NCBI RefSeq assembly: GCF_001874625.1
Contig: NZ_CP017671.1
Span: 1,364,001-1,428,000 of the forward strand
DNA from: Providencia rettgeri
Lineage (GTDB): Bacteria > Pseudomonadota > Gammaproteobacteria > Enterobacterales > Enterobacteriaceae
Reading direction: 5' to 3'
Length of the DNA: 64,000 bases
Each line of letters begins with the position of its first letter. Position 1 is the first letter of the stretch. Shown here in pieces: positions 1 through 9,530 of the stretch. The notes beneath the pieces were generated by a model, which saw only the letters and a program-made list of their open reading frames with translations, searched no databases and was not told where the DNA came from. The translations under genes and the position numbers were made by a program.

Positions 1-126
1 TTAGTGAGTGAAAAAATTAGTTTACTGTAAGCGAAATTATATTTTCAAACATCATATATTGCTGCAAGTTTTAAATTTATATAAGTTGAATTTTATTTTA
101 TATTTCATTTTTCACTAAGGAGTTTT

Positions 127-750
127 ATGAATTTAATTAATGGGGTGTTAAGAAATAAGCGTATTTATATATTACTTATTATGGCATTTCTAGGAGGAAT
201 GAATCACTCAAGAGCAGACTATAACCCAATAGAAACACTAAGGAATATTGACAACTATTTCTATGAAAACAAATATGGTTCATCAATTTTTGGTCGAGTT
301 ATAACAGATTATTTTTATTTGGTGATGAAAGAAAAAAACAAAACAATTAATAAAACATTGATAGACAAAATAAATTATGACCATGCATTAGAAATGCTTC
401 AAGTATTGAAGCGAAAAGCGAGGAAACAGAGTACAGGTGAAAAAGTCTCTCATGATATGACCTATAAAGAAGCAGATGAAATACACTATCTGGTTATGTT
501 ACGTAATAAAATACCGGAAGAAGCTTGGGTTTTAGGTGTGGTATTTTCTGTATTAGATGAAAAAGAAAAAGAATTTTATTGGCAAAAAATTATGGCAGCT
601 TCCGGAGACCGTGGCCAGGAATTATCGGTAATATACAGCTTAATGAAAGTGATGTTAGAAAAGGAAAAGAAGGCCACTAAAAAACAGAAAATCATTATTA
701 ATAAATGGTATGAACGTATGAGTAAAACATTATCTTTTGCTAAATCATAG
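127..750 (+). CDS. Exported protein of unknown function, paralogue of the 1506-2597 product
   Basis: I do not recognise this 207-residue protein. The N-terminus has basic residues, a hydrophobic stretch at about 13-25 and a plausible cleavage after Ser-Arg-Ala near residue 31, so export to the periplasm is likely. The ATG has a good AAGGAG six bases upstream. Residues about 120-190 match a segment of the protein encoded at 1506-2597: both contain P-E-x-W-x-L-x-x-V-F-x-V-L followed by Y-W-Q-K and A-x-G, then E. The coding sequence is clearly AT-richer than the housekeeping genes from cdd onward, which fits an acquired patch. It could be an accessory or toxin-associated protein, but no catalytic motif is visible. 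Confidence 0.7.
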   Translation: MNLINGVLRNKRIYILLIMAFLGGMNHSRADYNPIETLRNIDNYFYENKYGSSIFGRVITDYFYLVMKEKNKTINKTLIDKINYDHALEMLQVLKRKARKQSTGEKVSHDMTYKEADEIHYLVMLRNKIPEEAWVLGVVFSVLDEKEKEFYWQKIMAASGDRGQELSVIYSLMKVMLEKEKKATKKQKIIINKWYERMSKTLSFAKS

Positions 751-809
751 TTTTCATTTAAATAAGTTTAAAAATTAAATGTTATATAAATGTTAAGGTT
801 TCAATTATT

Positions 810-1502
810 ATGAAATTATATTTTGGTTTGATTCTACCGTTATTATTATTCTCTCATATTTCTTATGGGGAGAACCGCCCCGGTTTTGTTTGTGGACAGT
901 TTAATAAGAATATTATCGAAGTTCCTAGTGAGTATGTTTTTCCATTTGCTGAATATGAAGGGTATAGCTATTTTGATCCAAGGTTTGTTGAAAACAAAAA
1001 AGGGTGTGAGGCTAATTTTAGAATTCTGCCAATGAGGATGTCATGGCCAGAAATGAAACCAATTGATTCAAATGAAAATATAAAAATAATTAGAGTATCT
1101 ATTGAACCACTAGATGGAGATGTTAATGGCTATCTAGAGTATAAAAGATACTTATATCTTGATAGAGGAGAGGAGAAAATAAAAGGCGAGGTATTGTATG
1201 ATGAAAAAATAAATCTTTACTTTAGCGATGTTGAATTAAAGAGGATGAAAAAAAATATTGATCCGGAATATTATAAAAACAGATACTATTGGGATTTGAA
1301 AAATAATGATGTAAATACTTTATTTGAATGTATTTGGATTCCATTTAGACAGGAGTATAGTGACTGTGATGCTATTTTTTTAATTGAAAACATTGGTGTT
1401 AAAGTTAGGTTAAATATGATTTTTGATGATTTAATTATGTGGGAAGAAATAAAGAATGATATTGTTATATTTTTAAACCAGAAAATGATAAATAGGAAAT
1501 GA
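810..1502 (+). CDS. Secreted four-cysteine protein, possibly immunity-like
   Basis: This 230-residue protein begins with a clear signal peptide (MKLYFGLILPLLLFSHISYG, cleavage around residue 20). The mature part has four cysteines (in FVCGQF, KGCEANF, FECIWIP and SDCDAIF), enough for two disulphides in the periplasm. The stretch with Val-Pro-x-x-Tyr-x-Phe-Pro, then Tyr-Glu-Gly, then Gly-Cys and a later Met-Lys-Pro vaguely resembles periplasmic immunity proteins of lipase-type secretion effectors. That is an impression, not an identification. The gene lies between two paralogous genes and ends 3 nt before the next one, so it is probably co-transcribed with it. It is AT-rich like its neighbours. 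Confidence 0.7.
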   Translation: MKLYFGLILPLLLFSHISYGENRPGFVCGQFNKNIIEVPSEYVFPFAEYEGYSYFDPRFVENKKGCEANFRILPMRMSWPEMKPIDSNENIKIIRVSIEPLDGDVNGYLEYKRYLYLDRGEEKIKGEVLYDEKINLYFSDVELKRMKKNIDPEYYKNRYYWDLKNNDVNTLFECIWIPFRQEYSDCDAIFLIENIGVKVRLNMIFDDLIMWEEIKNDIVIFLNQKMINRK

Positions 1503-1505
1503 TAA

Positions 1506-2597
1506 ATGAATAATGTAACTAGTAGAAAAGGGAATATGAAATTAAATTGGACTGATACGTCTAAGGCTTTAAAAATATTAATTTTAACTAAAAAACCAGA
1601 ATTGATGTATGAATATTTAGAAAGCAAAGGGGATCGATATGCTCCGTTAGCTAATAGTGTGGTAAAAGGGGACTCTTTTTCAGGTGCTTTTGCGTTAAAT
1701 TATTTAGAAGAAGTAACAATAGAAAATGGTAAAAAATTTAATGAGGATAAAGTTAACAATATACGATTCGATATGGCTTATGGTTATGTCAAAATTTTAC
1801 GAGACAGATTCACTGAGGAAGGCATAGAAATAAAAGGTGATATAACCCATGAAGAAGCAATGAAATTTCATGAACGTGTTTTTAGTAAATATGGCTTACC
1901 TGCGGAATCCTGGACCTTACAACCTGTTTTTGATGTACTATCAAACGGAGAAATAAGGGAGGTGTATTGGCAAAAGGCATTGGATGCGGTAGGTAATACA
2001 GAAAAAGAAACTGAATTAAGTTTAAGAACTTTAAATATTATGTTTGAAAGTTTATATGATGCCCCTGCTAGTAAGCAACCTCAAATACACCGTTGGCTTA
2101 GAAGGGTTGTAGACATAGACAATGCTGTGGATGGAGTAACCATTAGTCTTAAAAAGACATATGGTTCCATTGTAACACCTACAATTAAAACTAATATAGA
2201 TAATATTAATGCGCTAGTGTACGAAACAGGTAATCCATTAATCGATAGAGGAACTAATAGGTTTTCATTTTGGAATTTCCCATCTGGCGATAATAATCGA
2301 CTTTCTGTACAAACAGATTGGCGTGGTCAAACGGAATTTACACATAAAAATCTATTGTCTGAATATTATTTAGAAAGACCTGACTATATATTACCAGAAA
2401 CAGGCTTATTTAACTCACCATCAATTAATTACCAACCTAATATTAATCATTATGATCGTATGATTGATAATTTAAGAGACAATATGTCATCAATGAATTC
2501 ATTCGATAGTTCTTTTAATAACTATTTCTCAGACAGAACAGCATCAAATATTCCCTCTCGATTTTCTAGCTATTCATCAAATTCATTTTTTAGTTAG
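1506..2597 (+). CDS. Protein of unknown function with the same conserved domain as the 127-750 product
   Basis: This 363-residue protein has no signal peptide. Residues about 30-200 form a mostly helical domain that includes YEYLESKGDRYAPLAN, then P-A-E-S-W-T-L-x-P-V-F-D-V-L and Y-W-Q-K. The second half of this domain is shared with the upstream 207-residue protein. The C-terminal 100 residues are rich in Asn, Ser, Phe and Tyr and look disordered, ending in a Ser/Phe-rich tail. The start follows AGGAAA at 1494 and lies 3 nt after the preceding stop. The YA-x-LAN-x-VVKGD type sequence reminds me of C-terminal regions of large enterobacterial polymorphic-toxin proteins, so this may be an orphan module of such a protein. 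The function is unknown. Confidence 0.7.
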   Translation: MNNVTSRKGNMKLNWTDTSKALKILILTKKPELMYEYLESKGDRYAPLANSVVKGDSFSGAFALNYLEEVTIENGKKFNEDKVNNIRFDMAYGYVKILRDRFTEEGIEIKGDITHEEAMKFHERVFSKYGLPAESWTLQPVFDVLSNGEIREVYWQKALDAVGNTEKETELSLRTLNIMFESLYDAPASKQPQIHRWLRRVVDIDNAVDGVTISLKKTYGSIVTPTIKTNIDNINALVYETGNPLIDRGTNRFSFWNFPSGDNNRLSVQTDWRGQTEFTHKNLLSEYYLERPDYILPETGLFNSPSINYQPNINHYDRMIDNLRDNMSSMNSFDSSFNNYFSDRTASNIPSRFSSYSSNSFFS

Positions 2598-2648
2598 TTA
2601 CTGAATTAAAGTTTTATCAATTTATTAAAAACATATGAAACATAAAAA

Positions 2649-2687
2649 ATGGTTATTGCCAATAATTAGCTTGTTGACAATAACCAT
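2649..2687 (-). terminator. Rho-independent terminator of cdd
   Basis: On the minus strand a stem of about 14 bp (one G-U pair, loop of 11 nt) is followed directly by six T. It lies 20 nt past the cdd stop and also separates cdd from the convergent gene ending at 2597. Confidence 0.7.
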
Positions 2688-2707
2688 ACATGGAACATGA
2701 GAGAACA

Positions 2708-3595
2708 TTAATCCAAATAAGCTAATTCAATATTTTGGCAACCTAGTGCCTGTAATGTATTTTCGGTAACACACCAATGTTTGATAATCGCATCTTGTTT
2801 TTCAACAAATTTAGCTTGGTCGATGGCATGAATATCTTTACCTGCTAGGTTAATCATAATTAAAGCGGCTTGCAGTGGCGGTAAACTTGGGTTGAATGCG
2901 GCATTTTCTGCGTAGCGTCCGGTAAACAGTGAGCCATCTTTTAATTGTAACGCAATTCCTGAATGGGATTGGCTATAAGGTGCATGGGATTGGTTTGCAG
3001 CCTCAATTGCTGCACTTAATAACCGGTCACGGCTTTGGTTTTTATAACCATGGTCAACAGTGTCTAGCAGTAGTGTAGTAATATTGAGGTCAGAGGGCCC
3101 AAATGAGTCTGGTAAATAGTGGTGTAGTACCGCAGGTGTGCGGCCTGGTAAATTCACCATAATTTTGCCACCTTCGCGTAATTCATTCATAAATTGGCGG
3201 CAGTGCCCACATGGTGTGTAATTCACGGTAATTGAGGTAATTTGTGTTTCACCTTTCATCCATGAATGGGTTACAGCACATTGTTCTGCATGAATGACTT
3301 GCCCCATTGATACGTGGCTAAATTCCATATTGGCACCAAAGTACAAATTACCACTTGCACCGCAAGCGATTGCACCAACTTGAAAATGGGAGATAGGTGT
3401 GACGGCATAGGCTGCGGCAAAAGGTAACAATGCAAAAGCTAATTCCGAATCGTTAATACCACTTTGTGTTTTAATATTTTTAACTTGTTCTGCGGTTAAC
3501 ATCCCCGAAAAATCGGACTTATCGATGATAGGTCTAAGTACAGACTGTAACTTTTCTGGAAGCTCGGCCCAAGCGGCCTTAAATCTTGAATGCAT
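2708..3595 (-). CDS. cdd: Cytidine deaminase
   Basis: This enzyme deaminates cytidine and deoxycytidine to uridine and deoxyuridine in the cytosolic pyrimidine salvage pathway. The 295-residue length matches the long two-domain enterobacterial form (294 in E. coli). The catalytic core is visible: H102 and E104 in HAEQCAV, then C129 and C132 in PCGHC, which are the zinc ligands and proton-shuttling Glu of the family. The C-terminal half is the degenerate non-catalytic repeat. It lies downstream of yohJK in the same orientation, as in E. coli, but a long hairpin between them suggests its own promoter. A CRP-like site lies upstream, in keeping with the CRP/CytR control known for E. coli cdd. Confidence 0.97.
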   Translation of the reverse strand: MHSRFKAAWAELPEKLQSVLRPIIDKSDFSGMLTAEQVKNIKTQSGINDSELAFALLPFAAAYAVTPISHFQVGAIACGASGNLYFGANMEFSHVSMGQVIHAEQCAVTHSWMKGETQITSITVNYTPCGHCRQFMNELREGGKIMVNLPGRTPAVLHHYLPDSFGPSDLNITTLLLDTVDHGYKNQSRDRLLSAAIEAANQSHAPYSQSHSGIALQLKDGSLFTGRYAENAAFNPSLPPLQAALIMINLAGKDIHAIDQAKFVEKQDAIIKHWCVTENTLQALGCQNIELAYLD

Positions 3596-3651
3596 GAGTT
3601 ACCCTCCCTATTTAATTGTTTTCATTCTATTCAATAATACGTAGAACAATA

Positions 3652-3667
3652 TGTGACTAAAGTCACT
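3652..3667 (-). promoter_or_regulatory. Candidate CRP site upstream of cdd
   Basis: TGTGA-N6-TCACT matches nine of the ten conserved positions of the CRP consensus TGTGA-N6-TCACA. Its centre is about 65 bp upstream of the cdd start codon. CRP control of cdd is established in E. coli; the site here is inferred from sequence only. Confidence 0.6.
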
Positions 3668-3736
3668 ATTTTAAATGAAACATATGAAACAAATTCTTGA
3701 ATTGAGAGAAGTATCTCATGTTTTAATGTGAGCTAG

Positions 3737-3768
3737 TGAGTAAGAGGCTGATTAATTCCTCTTACTCA
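3737..3768. terminator. Perfect 11-bp hairpin between yohK and cdd
   Basis: TGAGTAAGAGG and CCTCTTACTCA form perfect arms around a 10-nt loop, 30 nt past the yohK stop. Neither side has a good T-tract, so it may be a weak terminator or a 3'-end protecting hairpin for the yohJK message. Confidence 0.5.
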
Positions 3769-3799
3769 TATGATTAGTTATTTTCTTAGTGAGTTAAGC

Positions 3800-4495
3800 T
3801 TAGCTAAAAAGATGTAAAATGACAGGAAATATAAACGGAGCAATAAGTGAAGTGATCACACCACAGGTCATTAGTGCTAGTGAGCTATAAGCCCCTTCAA
3901 TATAATTCACTTCAGCGCAACGTGCGGTGCCTAAGGCGTGAGAAGCAGTTCCCATTGCAAGGCCTCTAGACGCGTGGGTTCGAATACGCAGCACATCAAA
4001 TAAGCTATGGCCGAACATGGCGCCTAAAATCCCAACAAACAACACACAAGCAGCACTAATGGCAGGGACCCCACCAACCGAATCAGCAACAGCCATCGCA
4101 ATAGGGGTAGTGACCGACTTAGGTAAAATAGAACCTGCGATATCAGGGGTTGCACCTAACCAGAGTGCAATGGCTGCACCACTGAACATAGCCACTAAGC
4201 TACCAGCAAAACAAATGCTTAATAAGGATTTCCACTGAGCGCGGATCTGGTGCATTTGCTCATAAAGTGGAAAAGCAAGCGCGACGACTGCAGGTTGCAG
4301 TAAATCATTGAGTATTTTGCTACCTGCAAAATAGTGCTCATAGGATGTGTTAGTTAAAACTAATAGCGTAATAAGCACCGCTATTGTGACCAATAGTGGG
4401 TTTAAAATTGGTAATTTAAATTTTACTGACAGCTGGCGTGCTAAATAAAACACTACAATAGTCAGCGGCAATGACCACCAAATATGCGCTAGCAT
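3800..4495 (-). CDS. yohK: LrgB-family inner-membrane protein YohK
   Basis: This 231-residue protein is almost entirely hydrophobic, with six or more membrane segments, and carries the LrgB signature region (TTPIAMAVADSVGG, then MGTASHALGTARC). It is the same length as E. coli YohK. The family includes LrgB/CidB, which modulate murein hydrolase activity or act as small-metabolite exporters; in E. coli the YohJK pair is poorly characterised. Its ATG overlaps the last base of the yohJ stop (TAATG), so the two proteins are probably translationally coupled and act as one complex. Confidence 0.93.
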   Translation of the reverse strand: MLAHIWWSLPLTIVVFYLARQLSVKFKLPILNPLLVTIAVLITLLVLTNTSYEHYFAGSKILNDLLQPAVVALAFPLYEQMHQIRAQWKSLLSICFAGSLVAMFSGAAIALWLGATPDIAGSILPKSVTTPIAMAVADSVGGVPAISAACVLFVGILGAMFGHSLFDVLRIRTHASRGLAMGTASHALGTARCAEVNYIEGAYSSLALMTCGVITSLIAPFIFPVILHLFS

Positions 4496-4962
4496 TAGTC
4501 CTCCCCCTTAGTTTTATCATTATTAATAACCGAAGAAATAGGTTCTTCAGGGGGTAACGGAACTTCATCTGGTTTAGCGCCAACGACAGGGCGTTCTTTA
4601 TGGATATAGTTTGAACTGATAGCAACAACGACCATGACGATTAAGGTACTGACCACACAAGAAACGATGATAGGAACCATTTGTTGACTGATTAATTCAT
4701 AGTAATTCATTATGCCAACACCAATAGGAACAAACAGAATGGTCATATTTTTCAATAAAATACTGCAACCGGGTTGGGCCCAGTGAGCTGGAATTATTTG
4801 TAATGCAAGCAATACAAATAAGATTAACATACCGACAATGCTGCCGGGAATGGAAAAGGGAAGTAGTGCGGAAATAAGGTTTCCGATAATCAGGCAGAGG
4901 TAAAGTATTGCAAAAGCGCGCAAATATTGCCACCCCGTTATCAGTACCTGCTTAAATGACAT
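4495..4962 (-). CDS. yohJ: LrgA-family inner-membrane protein YohJ
   Basis: This small holin-like membrane protein has four hydrophobic segments and the LrgA/CidA core ([19 protein letters not shown]). At 155 residues it is longer than the E. coli protein (132). The extra residues are a charged, Pro-rich cytoplasmic tail after the last membrane helix, beginning near [12 protein letters not shown]. It is first in the yohJK pair. The pairing with an LrgB-type partner is the usual arrangement of the family, whose proposed roles include murein hydrolase modulation and small-molecule export. Confidence 0.92.
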   Translation of the reverse strand: MSFKQVLITGWQYLRAFAILYLCLIIGNLISALLPFSIPGSIVGMLILFVLLALQIIPAHWAQPGCSILLKNMTILFVPIGVGIMNYYELISQQMVPIIVSCVVSTLIVMVVVAISSNYIHKERPVVGAKPDEVPLPPEEPISSVINNDKTKGED

Positions 4963-5043
4963 GAGACTGGTCCTGTTATGTAATATCTATTCATCATACA
5001 ATTAACTTTATAATTGTGCTACCGATCACAATAAAAAGGCAAT

Positions 5044-5074
5044 AAAAAAGTGGGGAGTTTTTAGCTCCCCACTT
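5044..5074 (-). terminator. Rho-independent terminator of metG
   Basis: AAGTGGGGAG and CTCCCCACTT form a GC-rich 10-bp stem with a 7-nt loop, followed on the minus strand by a run of T. It lies just after the metG stop. Confidence 0.88.
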
Positions 5075-5106
5075 ATAACAAATAACTGGATTACTGCATA
5101 TGCTCG

Positions 5107-7134
5107 TTATTTAACTTGCATACCTGGCTGTGCTCCGTTATCAGGGCTGAGCAGATAAATATCTTTTCCACCAGGGCCTGCTGCCATTACCATACCCTCT
5201 GAAATACCAAAGCGCATTTTACGTGGCGCAAGGTTTGCAACCATCACGGTTAAACGGCCTTCCAATACTTTTGGATCTGGATAAGCAGAGCGAATACCAG
5301 AGAATACTTGGCGAGTTTCACCACCAATATCTAGTTGTAATTTCAAAAGTTTATCAGAGCCTTCAACAAAATCAGCGTGTTTGATTAACGCGATACGTAG
5401 GTCTATTTTAGCGAAATCATCAAAAGTGATAGTGTCTTGGACAGGATCGTCAGCCAAAGGCCCAGTAACTTGCTGGATAGGTTTGATGCTCTCTTTTGAG
5501 GCTTCAACCATCGCATCTACTTTTGCCATTTCAATACGGTTAAATAGCGCTTTGAACGGTGCGACGCTGTGGTTCAATAATGGGGTGTTAATCGCATCCC
5601 ATGCAAGTTCCGTATTTAAGAATGCTTCCGCACGTTTAGTCAGGCCTGGTAAAACGGGTTTCAGGTAAGTCATGAGAATTCGGAACAAGTTAATACCCAT
5701 AGAGCAAATATCTTGCAGCTCTTGGTCTTTACCTTCTTGTTTCGCGACCACCCAAGGGGCTTTCTCATCTACGTAACGGTTAGCGATATCGGCCAGAGCC
5801 ATAATTTCACGGATAGCTTTATTGTATTCGCGGTTGTTATAGTCCTCACCAATGATTTTTGCAGCATCGACAAACTGTTGGTATAGCTCAGGTTCAGCTA
5901 AGTTTGCTGATAATTTGCCATCAAAGCGTTTAGCGATAAAACCTGCATTACGGGAGGCTAGGTTAACCACTTTATTGACGATATCACTGTTCACTCGTTG
6001 TACGAAGTCTTCTAAATTCAAATCGATATCATCAATACGTGAAGATAGCTTCGCTGCATAGTAATAGCGTAAGCAATCAGCATCTAAATGATCTAAATAT
6101 GAACGTGCAGTAATAAAAGTACCGCGCGATTTAGACATTTTTGCACCGTTTACCGTGACATAGCCATGAACAAATAAATTTGTCGGTTTACGGAAATTAC
6201 TGCCTTCTAGCATGGCTGGCCAAAATAGGCTATGGAAATAGACGATGTCTTTACCAATAAAATGGTAAAGATCAGTTTTTGAGTCCTTATTCCAAAATTC
6301 ATCGAAATCGAGATCACCGCGTTTATCACAGAGGTTTTTAAATGAGCCCATATAGCCGATAGGAGCGTCAAGCCAGACATAGAAATATTTCCCCGGCGCA
6401 TCAGGAATTTCAAAACCGAAATAAGGCGCATCACGAGTGATATCCCATTGTTGTAGGCCTGATTCGAACCATTCTTGCATTTTGTTTGCGACTTGTTCTT
6501 GTAATGCGCCTGAGCGAGTCCACGCTTGAAGCATGTCGCTAAATGCAGGAAGATCAAAGAAAAAGTGTTCGGAATCACGCATTACAGGTGTAGCACCAGA
6601 AATCACCGAACGTGGATTAATTAATTCCGTTGGGCTATAGGTTGCGCTACACACTTCGCAGTTGTCACCGTATTGGTCTTCAGCTTTACATTTTGGGCAA
6701 GTGCCTTTAACGAAGCGATCAGGTAAAAACATGCCTTTTTCTGGGTCGAAAAGCTGTGAAATGGTTCGGTTTTTAATAAAACCGTTATTTTTCAGCTTCC
6801 CATAAATCAGTTCTGATAATGTTTTATTTTCTGCACTATGTGTTGAGTGGTAATTATCATAGCTAATGGCAAAACCAGCAAAATCGTCCTGATGCTCTTG
6901 GCTCACTGCTGCAATCATTTCTTCGGGAGTAATACCGAGTTGCTGCGCTTTAAGCATGATTGGCGTACCGTGCGCGTCATCGGCACAGATAAAGTGAACC
7001 TCTTTGCCGCGCATTCGCTGATAACGGACCCAAATATCAGCCTGAATATGTTCCAGGATATGACCAAGATGGATTGAACCGTTAGCATAGGGTAACGCAC
7101 AGGTTACCAGTGATTTATTCGCGACTTGAGACAT
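5107..7134 (-). CDS. metG: Methionyl-tRNA synthetase
   Basis: This cytosolic class I synthetase charges initiator and elongator tRNA-Met. It has 675 residues (E. coli 677). The Rossmann fold carries HLGH at 22-25, the zinc knuckle has C146, C149, C159 and C162, and the KMSKS loop ([10 protein letters not shown]) is present near residue 333. The C-terminal 110 residues form the EMAP-like tRNA-binding and dimerisation domain, ending in QVK as in E. coli. It is divergent from mrp, as in E. coli, across a 338-bp intergenic region. Confidence 0.98.
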   Translation of the reverse strand: MSQVANKSLVTCALPYANGSIHLGHILEHIQADIWVRYQRMRGKEVHFICADDAHGTPIMLKAQQLGITPEEMIAAVSQEHQDDFAGFAISYDNYHSTHSAENKTLSELIYGKLKNNGFIKNRTISQLFDPEKGMFLPDRFVKGTCPKCKAEDQYGDNCEVCSATYSPTELINPRSVISGATPVMRDSEHFFFDLPAFSDMLQAWTRSGALQEQVANKMQEWFESGLQQWDITRDAPYFGFEIPDAPGKYFYVWLDAPIGYMGSFKNLCDKRGDLDFDEFWNKDSKTDLYHFIGKDIVYFHSLFWPAMLEGSNFRKPTNLFVHGYVTVNGAKMSKSRGTFITARSYLDHLDADCLRYYYAAKLSSRIDDIDLNLEDFVQRVNSDIVNKVVNLASRNAGFIAKRFDGKLSANLAEPELYQQFVDAAKIIGEDYNNREYNKAIREIMALADIANRYVDEKAPWVVAKQEGKDQELQDICSMGINLFRILMTYLKPVLPGLTKRAEAFLNTELAWDAINTPLLNHSVAPFKALFNRIEMAKVDAMVEASKESIKPIQQVTGPLADDPVQDTITFDDFAKIDLRIALIKHADFVEGSDKLLKLQLDIGGETRQVFSGIRSAYPDPKVLEGRLTVMVANLAPRKMRFGISEGMVMAAGPGGKDIYLLSPDNGAQPGMQVK

Positions 7135-7472
7135 AGTAACTTTCTTACTTCCATTATTTGAAAAGGGTCTTTGATGTTAACCGATCAAAACCATCGCTGC
7201 TAGGGGTATAAAATATTAATTGGAAATTTGTTTAAAAAAGAAATTGTTATCTGAGACACCATAAAACTTTGTCATTCAGTTCACTTTAGGGGGGGGAGAT
7301 TAACTCTTCGTGGCTTTTCCTGAGCTTAGCTTCACTATTTTTTGTGTTCTCTGTTATGATTAATCTTAGTCAAAGTATATTCAGCGGATCTTCGGTAGTT
7401 TACTGAGTTTGATAAACCTAGAGACGCTATTTAGGATATACATAGTTCAAAAATATAAATAAAGGAGCCGGG
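7135..7472. other. Divergent metG/apbC promoter region
   Basis: This 338-bp stretch has no ORF. It should hold the promoters of both flanking genes. It contains a run of eight G at 7289-7296. No operator or riboswitch was recognised. Confidence 0.5.
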
Positions 7473-8585
7473 ATGAACGATAAATCCCCCGAGCAAAACA
7501 AACCAGAACTGTTGACTGAACAAGTCTCCAAGGTTTTGGCTTCATTTACACACCCAACGCTGCAACGTAATTTGATTGCTATTAAAGCATTACACCACTG
7601 CGCAATGTTGGACAATGTGCTGCATGTCGAGTTAGTGATGCCTTTCGTTTGGAAAGGGCCGTTTCAAGCATTAATTAGCGAAAAAACAGCAGAATTAAAA
7701 CAACAAACCGGCGCACACGCAGTTGAATGGAAACTTCGTCATGATATTACGACGTTAAAACGAGCAAATGATTTGCCCGGTATTAATGGTGTTCGTAATA
7801 TCTTAGCGGTGAGTTCAGGTAAAGGTGGTGTTGGTAAATCAAGTACCTCGGTAAACTTAGCATTAGCTTTGGCGCAAGAAGGGGCTAAAGTCGGTATTCT
7901 TGATGCGGATATCTATGGCCCATCAATTCCGAATATGTTAGGGACCACACTAGAGCGCCCTACATCTCCTGATGGTCAGCACATGGCACCGATAATGGCT
8001 TATGGTCTAGCAACGAATTCAATCGGTTATTTAGTTACTGACGATAATGCGATGGTTTGGCGTGGCCCAATGGCAAGCAAAGCATTAATGCAAATGCTCC
8101 AAGATACACTATGGCCAGATTTAGACTATTTAGTTATCGATATGCCACCAGGAACGGGTGATATTCAACTCACACTGTCACAAAATATCCCAGTAACCGG
8201 TGCAGTGGTTGTTACTACCCCACAAGATATCGCATTAGTTGATGCCATGAAAGGTATCGTGATGTTTAAGAAAGTGAATGTCCCTGTACTGGGAGTGGTC
8301 GAAAATATGAGTGCTCATATTTGTAGTAATTGTGGCCATGTTGAACCAATTTTTGGTACTGGTGGCGCAGAGAAATTAGCAGAAAAATACCATACTAAGT
8401 TATTAGGGCAGGTTCCACTGCATATCTCTTTACGTGAAGACTTAGACCGTGGGCAACCGACAGTTATGCGTGACCCTGAAGGTGAGTTTGCGGATATTTA
8501 CCGTGAAATTGCGTCAGGTATTTCTGCACTTATGTATTGGGAAGGGGATAAAATCCCAACGGAAATTTCTTTCCGTGCGGTTTAA
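7473..8585 (+). CDS. apbC: Iron-sulfur cluster carrier ATPase Mrp/ApbC
   Basis: This cytosolic P-loop ATPase of the MinD/ParA group binds and transfers Fe-S clusters to target apoproteins. It has 370 residues (E. coli Mrp 369). The N-terminal MIP18-like domain (about 1-90) is followed by the deviant Walker A GKGGVGKS at 116-123. A CxxC pair (CSNCGH) near residue 283 is the cluster-binding motif needed for dimer-bridging [4Fe-4S]. The start has a strong AGGAG upstream. It is transcribed away from metG and ends at a rho-independent terminator. Confidence 0.97.
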   Translation: MNDKSPEQNKPELLTEQVSKVLASFTHPTLQRNLIAIKALHHCAMLDNVLHVELVMPFVWKGPFQALISEKTAELKQQTGAHAVEWKLRHDITTLKRANDLPGINGVRNILAVSSGKGGVGKSSTSVNLALALAQEGAKVGILDADIYGPSIPNMLGTTLERPTSPDGQHMAPIMAYGLATNSIGYLVTDDNAMVWRGPMASKALMQMLQDTLWPDLDYLVIDMPPGTGDIQLTLSQNIPVTGAVVVTTPQDIALVDAMKGIVMFKKVNVPVLGVVENMSAHICSNCGHVEPIFGTGGAEKLAEKYHTKLLGQVPLHISLREDLDRGQPTVMRDPEGEFADIYREIASGISALMYWEGDKIPTEISFRAV

Positions 8586-8647
8586 GTTATCGCAAAATAG
8601 AAACCATTATTGAGCGCTAAAAGTAAACTAGCTTAATAAGTGAAATA

Positions 8648-8676
8648 GGGGGTAAGCGCGGCTTTTCCCCTTTTTT
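8648..8676 (+). terminator. Rho-independent terminator of apbC
   Basis: A G5-rich left arm and a GCTTTTCCCC right arm form a stem with internal mismatches, followed by six T. It lies 60 nt past the apbC stop. Confidence 0.7.
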
Positions 8677-8868
8677 ATTAGCAAATGTTCTGAGTTGTAT
8701 TTTTCTTTTTGTTTTTTATATCTCTTATAACGGAAAAATGTTTACCTAAACTTTCTATTTTTCTGATTTATATGCTTAGCGTTTCTTTATTGCTTAATGT
8801 TCGCGTAGAATAGCAGCATATCTTGTTTAATCAGTTGTCTTCCTGCGGGTAAGCCCTAAAAGGTGATT

Positions 8869-9429
8869 ATGAAATTTTTAATTTTTATTGTTGTTATAGC
8901 GATTATTATTTTTTACTTTTATAACCGCATTGTGGCATTGCGTGAAGCGGTTATTTCTAGTGAAACTGAAATTTCAGTTCAATTAGATCGCCGTGGAAAA
9001 GTATTTGATAGTTTGCTTGCAACGGTTAAAAAATATTTAAGCCATGAAACCGAAGTTTTCAGTAAAATTACTGAACTACGAACCCAAGCACAAAATGCAA
9101 CAGGGGATAAAGCACGAGAAGCGGAAGATGCGCTGTCTAAAATGGTGACTAGTGGCGCTATCAATGTTGCGGTTGAAGCTTATCCAGAGTTAAAGTCAGA
9201 TGCGATTATGGCCAATTTGCAAGAGGAAATCGTTTCTTCTGAGAATAAACTTTCTTTTGCCAAACGTGGTTATAACCGTTCATTAGAAACGTATAACGCT
9301 TATATAGCCTCAATGCCAGCTGCACTGATTGTTGGTATTATTCCGAGCTTAAAAATATCTAAGGAATACTGGCGTCTTGATGAAGAAACGATTAAATCTG
9401 AAGAATCACGTCGTATTAACTTCGATTAA
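8869..9429 (+). CDS. lemA: LemA family protein
   Basis: This 186-residue protein has a single N-terminal membrane helix (about 2-18), then a long helical domain with the LemA features (YNRIVALREAV, a LxxRxxxFDSL segment, and RGYNRSLETYN near the C-terminus). An upstream in-frame GTG gives two more residues, but the AAAAGG Shine-Dalgarno spaces correctly to this ATG. LemA proteins have an outward-facing helical bundle of unknown function. Pairing with an M48 membrane metallopeptidase, as in the next gene here, is a common arrangement, so the two probably work together in envelope maintenance. Confidence 0.88.
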   Translation: MKFLIFIVVIAIIIFYFYNRIVALREAVISSETEISVQLDRRGKVFDSLLATVKKYLSHETEVFSKITELRTQAQNATGDKAREAEDALSKMVTSGAINVAVEAYPELKSDAIMANLQEEIVSSENKLSFAKRGYNRSLETYNAYIASMPAALIVGIIPSLKISKEYWRLDEETIKSEESRRINFD

Positions 9430-9459
9430 ATATCGTTTTAATTCATAATATTGAAAAAT

Positions 9460-9503
9460 CATTGGGGTGCTGAGGTTCCTTCTAGACAGCATTCCAATGT
9501 TTT
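9460..9503 (+). terminator. Hairpin between lemA and the M48 peptidase gene
   Basis: CATTGG-gg-TGCTG pairs with CAGCA-tt-CCAATG (11 bp with a symmetric 2-nt internal loop), followed by TTTT. It could reduce read-through into the downstream gene. The short U-tract makes full termination doubtful. Confidence 0.45.
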
Positions 9504-9530
9504 GTATTATTGTAGAGAACAGGTCATTTT

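Noticed and set aside
1-126. End of an upstream gene or a promoter at the left edge
   Set aside because: The segment is AT-rich with no convincing reading frame or promoter that I could support.
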